DNA of 64,000 nucleotides from positions 11,973,682 through 12,037,681 of the forward strand of contig NC_134288.1 in the NCBI RefSeq assembly GCF_949628215.1, in the 5' to 3' direction. Positions 12,801-27,800 of the stretch are shown here, in pieces. The position numbers and the translations under genes are program-made. The first letter of the stretch is position 1; every line of letters begins with the position of its first letter. This DNA comes from Phalacrocorax aristotelis (taxonomy: Eukaryota; Chordata; Aves; Suliformes; Phalacrocoracidae). A model generated the notes under the pieces. The model ran no database searches and was not told the origin of the DNA. It worked only from the letters and a program-made list of their open reading frames with translations.

Positions 12801-15800
12801 TCTTGTTAAGTAATTTGAACTAATTATTAAAAAGATAGCATGTAGAGAATTAAATACAAATTTAGAACTTCACGTTTTGTACTTTTGCTGTAAACCAAAA
12901 GAACTATATGTCTTGGTGCTGAGGACTGAATTTTTCTGTCGTCACTTTGAAACCTGAGCTGTGATGTCCTGCCTTTTCATGATGAGTCACAGAAACTTGC
13001 TTCTGTCCTGCCTGCCTGGAAAGGTACAAACCTGTGCAGAAGATACAATAAACCAGGAAAAGAGAATGGGAGTAATTCCTGCAGCTCTATCAGTGCGCAC
13101 CTCTTGGATATTCACCTTCTCTCTATTCAAGACTCAAAATAGTTTGGCTTTTTACCTCTGTTAACTTCTGGGTGCCTAATCTGACCAAACCGAAAACATC
13201 AGCAATAGTTCCCGATCCCCGTCCTCCCCCCGTCACTGCCAAAGCCCTGCTGACAACTCGTACAGTGTTAGCGGGGTAAGCTCTGGCCAAGGGTGGGGAC
13301 ATAAGGGAAGACGTGGGTCACACGGAAGGTCTCCCCACCTCGGTCTCGGATAGTAACCGAGACCAGTCTCTAAGGAAAGCTATGGGAATAGTGTGAGTAA
13401 TCATTTTAATCTACTTTATAGGAAAATCTTCACATTCTTTGAAATTATTTAATGTATGGTGTCACCTGTTTCGTTTTACACTTCAAACCGTTAAATCGCA
13501 CTCAAAATCTCATGGTGTCTACTTGTAGAATGTTTCTAGGTTAAAAAAATACGGATAAGTACACAGTGTTTCTGGATCTTCTGGCTTCTCTTTGTGTTCG
13601 AGCAGAAGGTCAGCACGCACCTCTGTACTTAGCCTTACAGAAGTACAGCTTCATTTCTTAGTTCACTTAGCCACTGGGGTTTGTATTTGTGCTGAAACTG
13701 CCAGCAGTAAGAGCCCATTGAAAGAACCCCGGGTTAGAAGCGTCTCTCTGCTGGAAGCGTGTGCTAACATTCAGGGGGTACCTGAACTTTTAAGTATGGG
13801 GAAAGGTTGCAAGGCCGTTTCCTCCTGAAATGAGGGAGCATCGCATTACGCCTCAAGCATTCCAAACCTGCCCTCGTTTAAGGGGTGTTTCCACTGAAAG
13901 CTTGGGCTGACTTGTGGGGTTTCTTGAACCAGGCTTCAGGGGAGTGTTTTGTCCCCTTCAAGTCCATCTGAGAACAGATGGAAAGATGGGGCAATTTAGA
14001 TCCTCCTAGTAATTCCTGCTCCTGTTCTAGCAGATCTGGATGGTGAGAGGGACCTTCTGGTCCTTGGTGAAGTTATCAAAAGTTCAATTCCTGGATCTTT
14101 CCCAAGAAGCGTCCTGTGTTTTGCACCTAGGGCTTCCGGGCTAATTCATCTACAAACCCTCACTAGCTAAAAACATCAGATTAAAAAATAAACTTGTTAA
14201 GTAGTCAGTGGTTTTCTACAGATTTGTGAGAAAAAAAAAGGCTTTATGGGAGAAAACTTGGCTTTTTGAATTGAAACAGTTGTATTTCAGGAGTTGTCCT
14301 CTTGGTACCTTCCATCAGAGCCTTTCCGTGTTTGAGCTGTCAGGATAAACGTGCTAGTGTGAGCCCACTATAGCTTTGGAGTCCTGTAAACATTGTGGTT
14401 TTTGCTTGGGGGGTGTGTGGGGTTTTTTTGTTTTTTTTTTTTTTTTTTTCTGTGTTGAATTGTTCCTGTCGGTGCCAGAAGGTGGACAGGTGACATGCAT
14501 TTAAGGAAATGCTGGCTTTTCATGTTCTGTGCAAGTATAATTTCAACATAGATGGAAACAGGAGCCTTTACTTATACTTTGTTCATTTTCTTGTATATGG
14601 CATGTATCAATTATTCTATTAACATTAGAAAAAATGTTTACATGGAAAATCTGAATAGTGTGAATGGAGTAGTTTGTGGATAGTGGGAGTTAGATGGTCA
14701 TAGCCTAAGCAGCAGTATTAATGTTTAATTATCCTATAAATCTAGAATTTACCTAGAAACAGAGTAGGAAGGTCTAATAATAGTTGATAGCAATGGCATC
14801 AGTATGATATTAATGCTAGCAACCAAGAAGATTGAGTATGTGTTTGAATTTTGTAAGCGACTTCTGTGCTACGTGACTTGTCTGTCTTTGCTTGCTCTTT
14901 AAAATAAAAGGTCTGGGGGAAAGGGTTCATTAAGCTTCAGTAATACTACACTTAAGGTAATAATGCAGTTTCAAATCAATGGAGTCTATCGTTAGGTTGG
15001 CCTCTGTAATAAAGAGGTTCTGTAAGGTGCTGTGAGAATTTTTCTGTTTAGATTTTTTTTTTAAATGTGTGAAAGTGTGTTTTTTTTAAGCTTATCTCAC
15101 TCAGGAATCTTTGAAGGTGGTGCCTTTTTTTTTTCCCTTCAGTTTTCTTGCGTAGATTGTAAATAAAATTTTGAACCTTAAGAGTCAAAGTGGAACTTCC
15201 TTAAACTCTTCAGTCGGCCTCTGAGACAAAGTACTGTCTGAAGCATCTAAGACAAATTTCTTCAAAATTCTGTCAACCTCTGCCTGGTTTTTAAAATTTC
15301 TTTTAAAAAGGCTAGTGGAAATAAATAACTTAAATTCCCTACTTGATAGTTATTCTCTAGAGATGTAATTTCACAGACTTTTCTTTATAGATAACTGATC
15401 TTCATGAATAGGAAGTTATAAAGTTAAGCCTTTAATATTTTTTTCTTTGTTTTAACAGCTCAAAGGGAAGAGAAAAAGCACGAAGATAGATCAGAGCCTA
15501 CATCGGCATCGAAGAAAGCTGTTGCATCTATAATGGAGAAACAGACGTCTTCTCTCGCTAAAAATTTTCCTTCAAAGAAGTCCCCATCCTTCTCTAACAC
15601 ATCACTAACTAAGCAACCACTTAAACCTTCTGCTGGAAGTTTCAAAGGTGTAATTCCCAAGAAACCTTGGCCATCCTCAGGCAGTGCTCCTTCCTCGGGC
15701 AGTGTTCCTTCAAAACATTTGTCTCTCTCTCATGGTTCTTCAGTTTCCAAAAAACCAGCTACATCTTCCAGTTTGGGTGGAGGACTCAAAAAGCCTTCAC

Positions 15801-18800
15801 TGTCTTCCATTTCTACTGCATCTGGAAGTAGTCAAGCAAAAGCATCACCTAGCCCTATGCAGTCACAACCCAACTCTCAGATTCGACAAAACATTCGACG
15901 GTCCCTAAAAGAAATTTTATGGAAGAGGTGGGAATTCAAAGCACTTATTTTATATCGGAAGCTACAACTAGGTGTAAATGTTTACCCTGCAGAGTTTTGC
16001 TTACTTGATAAGTGATAATGAGGGACTGAATTTGTACTACAAATTGCTACAAGTATAATTGGCATTTCAGGTTCATATTAAAAATAAAATTTAAGTCCTG
16101 CTATAAATGTGCTCCTTTAAAAAAAAAAAAAACAACAAAAAAAAACCAAAGAAAAAGACACCTCACCATTCCATTTATACTGAGGCAATTACAGTTGAAG
16201 AATTAAATTACACCATAGAAACTTTTTTAATGCAGGTGCTCTGAAATTTTAAAATCTGGTGACGGGAGTGTTTGGAGATGCAGAGGTTGTAAGGAACATA
16301 GTATAGGAAATACCATAGTGAAAGGTTACAGGCTTACGGAAGTAGACGTTCTCTCCCCTCCCAACATAAAAATCAACAACAAATCTTGGTCAGTGGGCAG
16401 CTCTATCACTTAGGAAAGAAGAAAAAGCCCTGAACAAACAAAAGCAAATTGACCCAGAACGATTATTAAAGCTAATGCCAGCCATCAATACTTATTATAG
16501 ACCACTGCTCTCTGGTATGGTTTCTGAAATGGAAATGCTGTTCACAGTGGCAGGTCTAGGACTAAAACTCAAGTGCTTGGGCTCCCTGTGTCGTTCGTGG
16601 CCGAGAAGCTCCTAACGTCAGGGCCGTGAGCAGGAGTGGTTGTAAAGGCTGTTCACAAAGGCTGCCTTCTCTGGCTGCCTGTGGACAGTCATGAAAGGTC
16701 GCCAGAGTTCACAGTTCAAGGTCCTGAGATAGATTTTGGCTTTGAGGTGTCTTCTAAAGGAGTCTTGAGCCCTCACTGAGTGAGGAAGAGCTTAGGTTAG
16801 CTCCTTGCTCTGAAAAGTTAGTTTTTATGAATGCTGCCTGAAAATTCATGCCTAACATAAATGCACGTACCCGTTTTTGTTTTTAACAGAGTCAATGATA
16901 GCGATGATCTGGTCATGACAGAGAGTGAAGTAGGGAAAGTAGCACTCAATATTGAAAAGGAGATGTTTAATTTGTTTCAAGTTACGGACAACAGATACAA
17001 GAGTAAATACCGTAGCATCATGTTCAATCTCAAGGACCCCAAAAACCAGGTTTGGAATTTCCTTAAACAGTAAACATATACTGAAATATGCTTTTGGTTT
17101 TTAATCATATGTCCAACTTTGGCCTCAACATTAGGAGTTTCAAGATAAAGACTTACGAATTATACTGTAGAAGATTATTATAAAGCCATTCAGATCTTTA
17201 GAAAATAGTTTTAAATCCAGGAATCCAAAGTCTACTTCAGTTGGTCATGTGTATTTATGAAGTTTGGATATCTGGTGTGAAATATTTATTTACAGAATGG
17301 CTTTCTTAAATACAGACTATTAATTTCTCCTCTTGTGACATTCTGTAGTACGTGTTGGATACTGCTCACGTACGTGATCATATTTATGCTTTAAAAGAGA
17401 AAACTGTATGTTGGTGCAGGTGAAAGTGCCCACTAGAGAACACTTGAAACTTTTTTCCAATTTCTACAGTAAAGATGCAGGAGAGCAGCTGCTCAACTTT
17501 TGACATCCCTATTCAGTTATATTGAAAGATATTGATGATAATGATGAAAATTCATATTTTGTGTTTGTTTCATCCTTATTTTCTGTTTGCTGCACCTTTC
17601 CAAACGTGTTTAAAAGTAGACGGGTTTTTTAAGAGAGTTAAGAAAGTGGAACAGGTTTTGCCTGTTCAGCACTGCAAATCTTTGTTGGTTACCCGAGCAG
17701 GTTTTCTTTAGCACGGTAACAAAGCCTGTTTTGTTTTCAGGGACTTTTTCATCGTGTCCTTCGTGAGGAAATCTCGTTGTCAAAACTAGTGAGAATGAAA
17801 CCAGAAGAACTTTTATCTAAAGAACTGTCTGTATGGAAAGAGAAACCAGCTAAAGCAGTAAGTAACATAGTTTTCCTCCGTGTCCTTAGATATGAATTAA
17901 GAGCGAGGTCACCAACCCTTACCACCCATATGTTAATGCACCATTTTCTTCCTAATGAGATACTAATAATCTTCAGTTTCAATATACTTTTCCTCTACCA
18001 CCAGCCAAACGATAACGAAGTACAGAAGAAAATTATAAAATAAATATGTGGACTTTTTACCAAAATGGTTTTGTTTCTTTCAGATGATAGAGTCGAGAAG
18101 CAAATCTCATGAAATCAAGAAAGCATCTGTAAAACGGGAACATGTGCAAGTTGTAAATATGGAAGATTCTCCGCCAGTGTCTGATTCTGATGTAAGTATT
18201 GGCTATTGCTTCAGCATGAAGACATCGAGGGAGATAAGTGGTAACTAGGGCCTCGAATTTTTCATCAGAAGTGCAGATTGTTTCAATGAACTGTAAGGAT
18301 ATCACCTAGTAGGTGTGCTATGAGCATCTTTCCTTTTAGTTTGAAGGAGTGAAACAGTCAAATGATAGGTATATTTTGCATGTACTTCTAAAATGCTGTG
18401 TATTTCTCAGCCCTTGCTGTCAATTTACAGAGAAATCTTTTGTTTTGGAATATTAGCTATCTAATTCAGAACACTGTGGAATGAAATGAGGACAAAGTTT
18501 TTTTGAGAAATCTGACACGATATGCTTTAATTTTAGGAGCAGCAAGAGTCAGCCCGAAGTGCACCAAATTTAAACAGTGCTCCTTCTCTAGATGTTTTTA
18601 GCAGTATGCTGAAGGATACAACAAGTCAACATCGAGCCCATCTTTTTGACCTGAACTGCAAAATCTGTACAGGTATCTACAGTGCTGACTTTGTGCGAAG
18701 TAAAAGAATTGTTCTGTTAAGTGTTGTCTGTTTTTCTCCGTAATATTTCATTGTTAAATAGTAATCAAAAGCTTTTAAAATACATTTATAGGTCAGATTT

Positions 18801-21800
18801 CAGCATCTGAAGATGAAGTCCCACCGAAGAAGATTAAGTCAGTGGCTCCCGTTAAAAAAACGGAGTCCAAATCAAAACCAGAAGGTCAGCCAAAGTACGA
18901 AAGTGCTGCACCAGCCCCAGCAGCAGAGCCTGCCAAAGAGGCTGTCTCTGAAGACGCAATGGAAACTGAAGTTGGACCGGTAGAAGAAACAATTCCTCAG
19001 TCAAGTGTAGAAGGAACTTACATTCCTACAGCCCAGGGCCATAACAATACAGATTCTTCTGTACCTGAAGAGGCTTGTCCTTTTCCTGCCTCTTGTGCTG
19101 GTGGAGTTGTCACAACCGTAACAGTTTCTGGCAGAGACCCTAGGACAGCAATGAGCAGCTCCTCTGGTATTGTGATACCAGCCCTGCGTCCTGGTCCTGC
19201 ATCTGACAAAGTTTCAACAGGGGAAACAAAACAGGAAACTTCAAAACCAGTTATGACTGTTCCCAAATCAATATTAACGAAACCATCATCCTCACCAGAT
19301 CCAAGATACTTAGCAGTTCACCATTCACCCAATATCAAGTGCGTATACTTAATAATAAGCCAAGCTACCGAGTCTTTAATGTGGTTATCTTCAAAGTCCC
19401 GTGTGTCCCATGTCCCTTTCCCCTCCCTGCCATCAAAAGGCATGCTCAGCTTCAAAGTTCAGGTAGTCTGATTACGATCTTAATTTCCCATCTCCTCATT
19501 TACCTTCTCTAGTCGGTAAAATTTTTGAGCATCAGTGTATTAGACGGCAAAGATTCTATAAGGTATTGCAGCAGCTAAATAAAACCTGAAGGTATTATGC
19601 AGACTTAGAAGTCCGCATGTACGCTAATATTTAGAAAGCGGGTGTATGCAAGAGATGGTTTAAAGGCATTTCCAGATTTTCATCCTCTATTAAAATACTG
19701 TTACATCTGAGTTTATGAATATGAATTAAAATTAACCCATTTATCAGCCTGAAAGGAAGTGGATTTCTTTCATATTCTGGATATAATAGTAAATAGTAAA
19801 ATTGAATATTGCAAAGTATATCCTTATGAAACTGGAATTAAAATATTTTTGTTCATAGCAGATTCTTTTACTGGAGAATCTCAGATTTATACTGTTGACT
19901 CAATTAGTGGGAATATATAATTCAGATTAGTTTGTTATAGAGTCAGGATCACGGTGGTTATGGTGCTAACCTAATTTTATAAAAGTCCTAACTTCCGGCA
20001 TCTTTTTGCCTGTCTGCAGCTGCAGGTTTATTTTCTGTTACTTCTGTTACTTGCATTTTTCACTAAGACCAAGTTAATGGAAAACATTAACAAAGCACTT
20101 AGTAAAAATTCTATTACTGGTTTAAAATAAAGTGTTTGATCAACAGGAGAAGGGAAGAAAACAAAAAAAAAAGGGACCATTGTCACGTGTGTTCTGTAAC
20201 CTTTCTGTTTTGGGTTTGTTTTGCAGTGTTCCAGAGCCACGCTCACCTCAAGACAGCGATACTTCCCTCTTCCTCTCTCGTCTCAACACCATTTGGAAAG
20301 GATTTATTAACATGCAGAGTGTGGCCAAATTTGTTACTAAAGCATATCCTGTCTCCGGGTGTTTTGATTATCTTAGCGAGGTTAGCACTAACATGTTTAT
20401 GTGTTTGGGATAAATCCATACTGCAGTTCCTGTTGCCAGAAAGGCTGGGGTCACTACATATGTATTGTTGTGTTAGAACTGTAGCAGCGGTAAGTGGCAT
20501 CTCTTTAGTAAGAGGAAAAGTAGCTCAAGAAAAGAAACCTTTTTAAAAATTCCTCACGTTTGTGAAGAGTTCTCATGTGTTTAAACATACATGTGTTAGG
20601 ATAGAACATGGAATAGTACCTTTATTTCAGCTTCATTTTTTGAAAAGTTTTAGAGCCAGTGTTTAACAACTTGAACTCTTAATAACTTAAACACCTAAGG
20701 TGTCTTGTTCTGTTCCCTAACAGATGGGTCACTGATGTGATCTATTACAAAATTTTGTTTGGCCATTTATGAAAAATATAATCCTTTTTATTAATTTTCA
20801 AATAAGAACAGTTGGATGATGCTACTCGGGGGGGCGTGTTATATTCAAATAATGAGACAGGATAAAGGTTTGCACTGAAAAAAATAAGCATTTCTTTCTC
20901 TTTTTCTTTGAAGTGCATTTTATGTGACTTAGGAAGTTTCAAACACAAGTGTGTGTTTTAGGACTTTTCTTAATAGGGTTGGTGGTTCTTTTTGGTATTT
21001 TTTTGCTACAATGAGTTTCAGTGCCCTCATGACAGGAAGCTCATTCGAATTCATGTGACTTGTAGTCACGAATACAGCATTTCCTGAGAAACTGAAGGTG
21101 TGGAGAACGCCTGGACTTCAAATAGCAGCTTCCCTATAAAAACAGAGCCAGTAATGGGCATACAGAACTATTAGACGTTTTGTTGCTGTCCTTGTTTGGG
21201 AGTGCTTTATCTGTTTCACGTATATTGCTGGCCTTTTGGTAACACGCCATAATTAAACACCTTGAAATTTAGAAATAGCCTGTCTGAAGTTAGAAAAGTA
21301 TGTATGAAAGTTTACTCAAATATAATAGTGCATTATCCACTAGGTACTGGGATGGGGCAACCTGCACTGCTTTTAAACATGAGTCTCTTGTGGTTTTTCT
21401 CATGCTATCATGTAATACTTCTTGTTTAGGATTTACCAGATACAATTCATATTGGTGGGAGGATCTCACCGAAGACAGTCTGGGATTATGTTGGCAAACT
21501 CAAATCTTCACTTTCTAAGGTATTCACTTAAAATCCTTTGCAAAACCCAGAAGAAAAATACAGCAATATAAAATGACAACTTATTATAATATAAATCAGT
21601 AAACAGCAAACACTGGCATAGATCACACCTGGAAAACTACCAACACCACTTATTTCTTTGAAATTTTTGATTTATTGTAGAAACATGTTTGTTGAGCTAG
21701 GGATCCTCTTGAGCCCTCTCTCTCCTGCGTAGCAGTTAAATCTTTGTACCATTTGTTTTTTCATGATTGAATATAAATAATGCATTTATTCAGTATTGAA

Positions 21801-24800
21801 GATTGAAATTCAAATTTTAAAGAAAAGGAACTTATTTAATGTACGTAATAGATTTTACTATTAAAAACACTTCAAAAGTGAAAAAATTATGCACGGTATA
21901 CAGATACAATCATGAAACTAAGAATTTTCCATTTCTTTCATATTAATTTGGGTCTCAAGATGTTTAGTTTGATGTAAGATAGACAAGAATTTTGTATTTC
22001 TGAAAATGACAAACCTAATTCTGCTTTATCATTACAAATTGAACAACAGTACTCTTAGAGCTGAAGTATTGCCTTGAAAATATAGTTGCAGTGGTAAATG
22101 TACCATTTATTTTTACCCCTGGAATTTGCCCTTTACCGTTTTATTTGCTGATACGTTGCAGGTTGAATTTTTCCACTTTGCTTTTGTATTACAGGAATTG
22201 TGTTTGATTCGTTTCCATCCTGCGACAGAAGAAGAAGAAGTTGCCTATATCTCTCTCTACTCCTATTTTAGCAGTCGTGGTCGTTTTGGTGTTGTAGCTA
22301 ATAACAACAGACATGTCAAGGATCTCTACCTGATCCCCCTGAGTACTAAGGACCCAATTCCTTCAAAACTCTTGCCCTTTGAGGGACCAGGTAAGCACAA
22401 AACAGGGGAGGTTAAATGCTAGGTAAAAATCACAAAACGAAAGTCAATCTGAGACAAGTCGTTGTTGAATGTTTAATGTAAGCGTTATTAAATTTTTTTT
22501 TAATATAAAACCAATTTTAAAGTATGTAAATAGGAAAAACTAGGAAATCCAACTCTGTTCAAGATAAAATTGTCTGAAATTTACATAGCCTTTCAAACAA
22601 GATGCTTATATGCTATTAGGAGGATGAGTTTACCTTTAAAATCAAGTATGTGGAACAGCCACTATACTGAAAAGAAAAAAAAGAAAACCAACAAAAAAAC
22701 CCCAAACCCATCCTATCTTCAGCAACCCATAAATCCACCAATCCTAGGAAAACCTTACAAGCCATTCACCATCCCTTAAATCAAGCAGGAAACTTAGCCC
22801 ACAGAGGAGTCAAGAGATCTGTGAAGACAAAGGTAATATTTATAGTGCTTTCACTACATTGTCAGTCTCACGCTAGTGTCACGCTGTAGGTGCAATACGG
22901 TACACAAGGCGTTTGGAATGTTTTGTTCTAGTTGGAGCAAACTCTGGCCAAGCTACTGACTTCTGAAAATCAGGGTTTTTTGTGGGGGAAAGGGATCCAC
23001 ATTCCATAGGGTCAGTAGGTGGCAGGCAGTAGTTGGTATAGGCATGTTGTATTATAACCTTCTAGTTGTAGATAAAATTACCAGTAGTGATGCTTGGCTT
23101 GAGTTTGCTCCATGTCTGTGCGTTGACCGTGGTGACAGGAGAACAGAGAATGAATTCAGCCATGAAACACCCTTCTGATACAAAACTTGAAGTCATCTTC
23201 ATCTGAGGATGGAGGAGGTGCATATGCTTAGTTTCCAGATAAGTGTCAGGGGTTTTATTTAAAATAACAGATTGAGAAGCTGAAGAACTACAGGTTACAA
23301 TGAACGTAATACTTCATTGTCATAGCATCAGTTTGCAAAATATTAAACAGTAGGTATGAGACAGGAAATGTGCAAGGAGCTGGCCTTTCTGAGAAGCTGA
23401 CTGTTCTCTACTCCTCAAATACAAGTTTAGGACTAAACTCAATAAAGCATTCTCAGAGGTTATACGCAGGAGCAACAGCCTGGGACAGGTTTTCCTGTGT
23501 TAATGGTATATGACTTCAACAGCAGCAACAAATGATACATCGTTAGTTAAACGCTCGACCTTCCTCCATGAGATTGCAAAGAGTACCTGCGCCGTGTCCT
23601 CAGACAAGGTTTTTCTCACACGCTCCAAGTCTGTCTTACCCGCCCTTGAACAGTGCACAGTCTAGGTCATTGTTTTTAGGCTGTAGCTAAAAAGGCAGGA
23701 TTATTGATAACTAAGTTATAGCAATATAGCTATAATTGGTGAATCTCAGCACCTCGTAGCCATCAATCCACACTTCTCGGAAACTTCTGTGGCAGCCTTT
23801 ACCTCATAGTGTGCTGAGTTGTGTTCGTATTTTAAAAGCAGATCCAGTATGCGGGGGGCAAAAAAATCAGGTAAGCTGTTTTTCTGGTTTTGTGTATGTA
23901 TTAAAACCACAGCATAAAAGACATGTAATGCATACTTTTTAATGACATCTGTGGAATTTACCGCTTTTTTTTTTCTTTCACAATCAATAAAAATATTTTC
24001 CGGAAAGTGGTCATTGTGTCCTTAAATTTAATCGTGTATCTTCACGTAGAGTTTAGCAAGGACTTGAAAAGCATTATGCTTTAGATAGCTTAAGATGATT
24101 TGATAAAGATGACTGGAGGGGGGAGGAGGGAGACGACAATAAAACCCTGCCACTCCAGAAATCCTAGTTAGAGGATATTCCATCTGTATCAACCAGTTCC
24201 ATCAGGCACGTATGGATTATGAATTTCTCCTGTTTCCTGATGGACTGGATTTGGAACACAACTGAGGACTTCTGAACTGCGCTAGTACCTAGAAGATCTA
24301 CAAAAAACTTTGACGTGGGTGATTTAAAGGCAGAGGAAAATGGAAGGTTATCCAGATTTATACTTAATTCATCTCAGATGTTTATTACCAGATTTTATGT
24401 ATCAGTGGGCTCTTCTGCATTGTCTTTTCGCAATGGTTTACTGTATGTGAATTGTCTGTTTCACATACACACTTAACGTTATTTAGTACTTTCTTCTGTA
24501 GATCTCAAAGCACTTTGTGAAAAATGCATAATTGGACTTAATTACCAATAGAAAGTGACTTATTGAGAGATTTAGTGGCAGCGCTGGGAACGTAACAAGT
24601 ATCCTACATAGTTAAAATAAATGAATTTTAATAAAACAGCCATATATCAGCAAAGGATTCCACAAATGTTGATCTGTCTCTTTTGGTAGTTTACAATAGG
24701 AAGTGCATATTTTCTTAAGGTATGAAGGCAGGAAACCTCATGCTGTTTAGAACGCTCTTAAAAATTGCGACAAACGGCATAAGATCCTAACTGTATCCCG

Positions 24801-27800
24801 AATGGAGCTAGGTGCCTTCATCTCAGCAGGTGTCATTATGGAAGGCAGCAACAGTAGAAGAACATGGCATTACAAACCTTACTGTCTGTGCCAGCCGATG
24901 CCGTTCAGCAAGCGTACCTGAATGCGCAGCACTACCACAGTGCTGGAAGTGATCTGTATCCCTGAATTAAGGGTCCACGAATTTGATGATACTTGTGGGT
25001 TGCTCTCATGATTAATTGGGACAAACGTTTAAATGGTGTTGATAAAATTTAAAGAATATCTTGTATTGGTCTCTGCAGTTTAAAAGTGTGCCCCGTGGGT
25101 ATGCTTAGTCCATTCCCGTGGTTTTGGCATTGATGTACAGAAATTAGGCCTGTACCTTTAACAGTACAGGTGACTTCCTCCCAGCTGATGATAGGGAAAG
25201 TTGTGGCCATCATATACATAAATATGGTAAAACTGATTTAATGAAAAAAAAAAAAATGCATTTAAGGGTAAGAAAAACATTCATCCAATGCTAATGTTTA
25301 GTATATTCTGGTTTAATGGCTTTAGTTACAGGATGTAACTCAATAAAACCAGCATGTGGACTTCAAATGCATTATAGGATAATGACTTCAGCACTGAACG
25401 CTACTAACTCTGCCGGCACAGCTTGCAGCACTTTTAAAATGCGTGCTTGTGAAAGACAGTTGTTGAGCAATAGTTGGAGAGTGCAGCCAACACTCGTTAT
25501 TACCTGAAATTAGGCACTTAACCTGTTTACGGATATTGAAATAGAATGAGGCTGACCTCTGAAATGCTGGTCTAGCTATATGTTTCCACTCAAAAGAAGC
25601 ATTTTGTATTTGATCACTTTGAACTGAGTGAATGTAGAAGCCAGGTTAGGCATAACTTCTAATATTTGTGTAAAATTACAGTATCAAAATGTAAAATTTT
25701 AATGGATTTATTCTATGATGACTAAACTCTAAACAGATTAAATTATAACTAATGCTGTTAATTTACTACTGGAATTTATTTCTTGAAAGTGTATTAAAAC
25801 TACCCTGCTTTAATTAGTGAGTTGATCTGTTTCTTACAGGGACTCAAAACTGCTTTTTCACTTATTGCAGTTTATTAGTTATCTCTCTGATGGATTTTAG
25901 AAACCTGTTTATTTCAGTTACGCAGGGTTTGAGATTCATTGTGACTAATTGCATAAACCGTAAGTCTCTGCATAAAAGTAGATAACGAAAACGCTAAGAG
26001 CAGCAGAACAGCAAATGCCTACTAGGAGTTCTTGGATGACACCAATTTGTGAGATGCTCTGTGCTGGTCCGCACCGACCACATGTGGAGACGTTATTCCT
26101 ATACTGATAAAGAAAAAATTTAAAGCAAATTCACACACAGTGAATCACTTCTAACTAATGAGTCTATTCTGACTGTAAATTGTGAATGGGGTGTTTTCCC
26201 CAGTTAAGTCGTCTTACCACTGAACTATGCTTTGATCTTATATATTAATATAATTTCCTTTAAGGTAGTAAATTATTGTGAACAGAACTGCTGGAATTGC
26301 TTGTAGGCCGTGGGTGCAAATGAGTATTTAGATAAGCCAAGTATTTATGTGATCCTTTTTGAATAATCTTAGATTGACTGAAAATAATTGTTTTGTTCCT
26401 GTCCTGCCTATTTGTATTGTACCTCTCAGCATCCCTACCCCTCTTAAGGGCAGAATTTGTGCATGTACTGAATTATTAGCAAACCTTAGTTCTGGTAATA
26501 TACCTGGTAAATATTCTTCATGTATTTATAATTTTTATATTTTTTTTCTAAATATGAAAGAATAAGGTGCAAATTGGCAACACTTAATACAGAAATCTTG
26601 TACCTGGAGGAAGACAACTTTTTTGTGCTGGATTTTAGATGTACAAATAGGAAATATGTACTCCAAAATGAAAAATAAAAGACTGTATTTAAAACAGCAC
26701 GTCCAGTACCCTCTCAACCACAGAACTATGTTATACTTGACCACTGAACTGTGAAATAATACGAACTGTAGTTTGGATCCGGAACGCATTCCACAGAATA
26801 ACTGTTTTCCAAAAACTTTCAAACCTAATTATTGTTGTTTCTCGACATAATTATAATGAGAGCCATTCCTGATAGCAAATCTCAAGCAAATATTTTAGAT
26901 TGGCCTCAAATTTTCATTATAACTTTGGTCCTTTTAAAAGACTATTTCTAGGGAGTAACCAGGCGTTGCTGGTTTCTTCACTAAGTGATTAAAACAGTTT
27001 CACTGAACTATTACCAGTTACAATCAGAACACAGAATTTTTAGAGGGTTTTTCCCCCTCAGTTGTCAAGAGATCTTCTAAAACTTTGAAGTTAGCTTATT
27101 TATATATTATTATATAATTATATATATTTATATAATTACTGTCTTATTATCTGTAGTTCATTATCTAGAAAACAAGGTTTATATAGGATAAGATTTGAGC
27201 ATAAAAAGTGGAAGTGTGATTTCACATTCTGTGAACAAAAGTTATTGCTTAATGAAATATATAGCAAGTATTGAAGAGAAATAGTAAGTTTAAGAGATAA
27301 AGCAGCTGTAGTTCTGGTGTGTTATTCAGCAAACTGCAAATAACTCCTGCTGTATAGGCTTTCACTGAAGAAATCTTGGCTTAATTAAGTTGGTTCTCAT
27401 GCCTGGGCTTTCCCTTGGCACCAACTCAGCCAAGTTTCCTTCTTGTGCTTCAGTAGGCTCTAACTGGTTTTAGTGTAAGCTGTAAGAGTGGTGGTGTCTT
27501 CTCACTAACAAAACTTCACATTTAGCCTAGAAATATACTAAACTCTCTTACTGATTGCCCAGTGTGAAGTTAGCAGGCAAAGAACTTAGAAAAGGTGAAG
27601 CTTATTAACCATGAACATAAATTTAGGAAACAGCTGATGTAATTTTCTCATTAGGTGGTAAATTTAAGAGTCCCCTTAAAACTCTGAATCCAGTTGTTTC
27701 AGCAAAGTAATGGATCTGTGAATGTGGTTTGCTAATGGAATATATCTGCAACGGTCGGGTTTGGGGTTTTGTGTTGGTATCAAAAAGGTTTCAGTGCTAA

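Larger units (their letters stand above)
1885..15458 (+). other. DIDO1: DIDO1 13.6 kb intron
   Basis: This is the largest intron in the window, AT-rich with scattered GC-richer patches near 7.2-7.5, 10.0-10.2 and 13.2-13.4 kb. The open frames in it are short and none resembles a known protein. The one coding-like element is the candidate alternative last exon at 10423-10544. A run of 19 T follows a shorter T run near 14.43 kb. I see no transposon with recognisable ends. Confidence 0.8.

Noticed and set aside
13342-13364. GC-rich 8-bp hairpin GGTCTCGG/CCGAGACC resembling a terminator
   Set aside because: Stems of this size are expected several times by chance in 64 kb, and intrinsic terminators are not relevant to an intron of a vertebrate gene.
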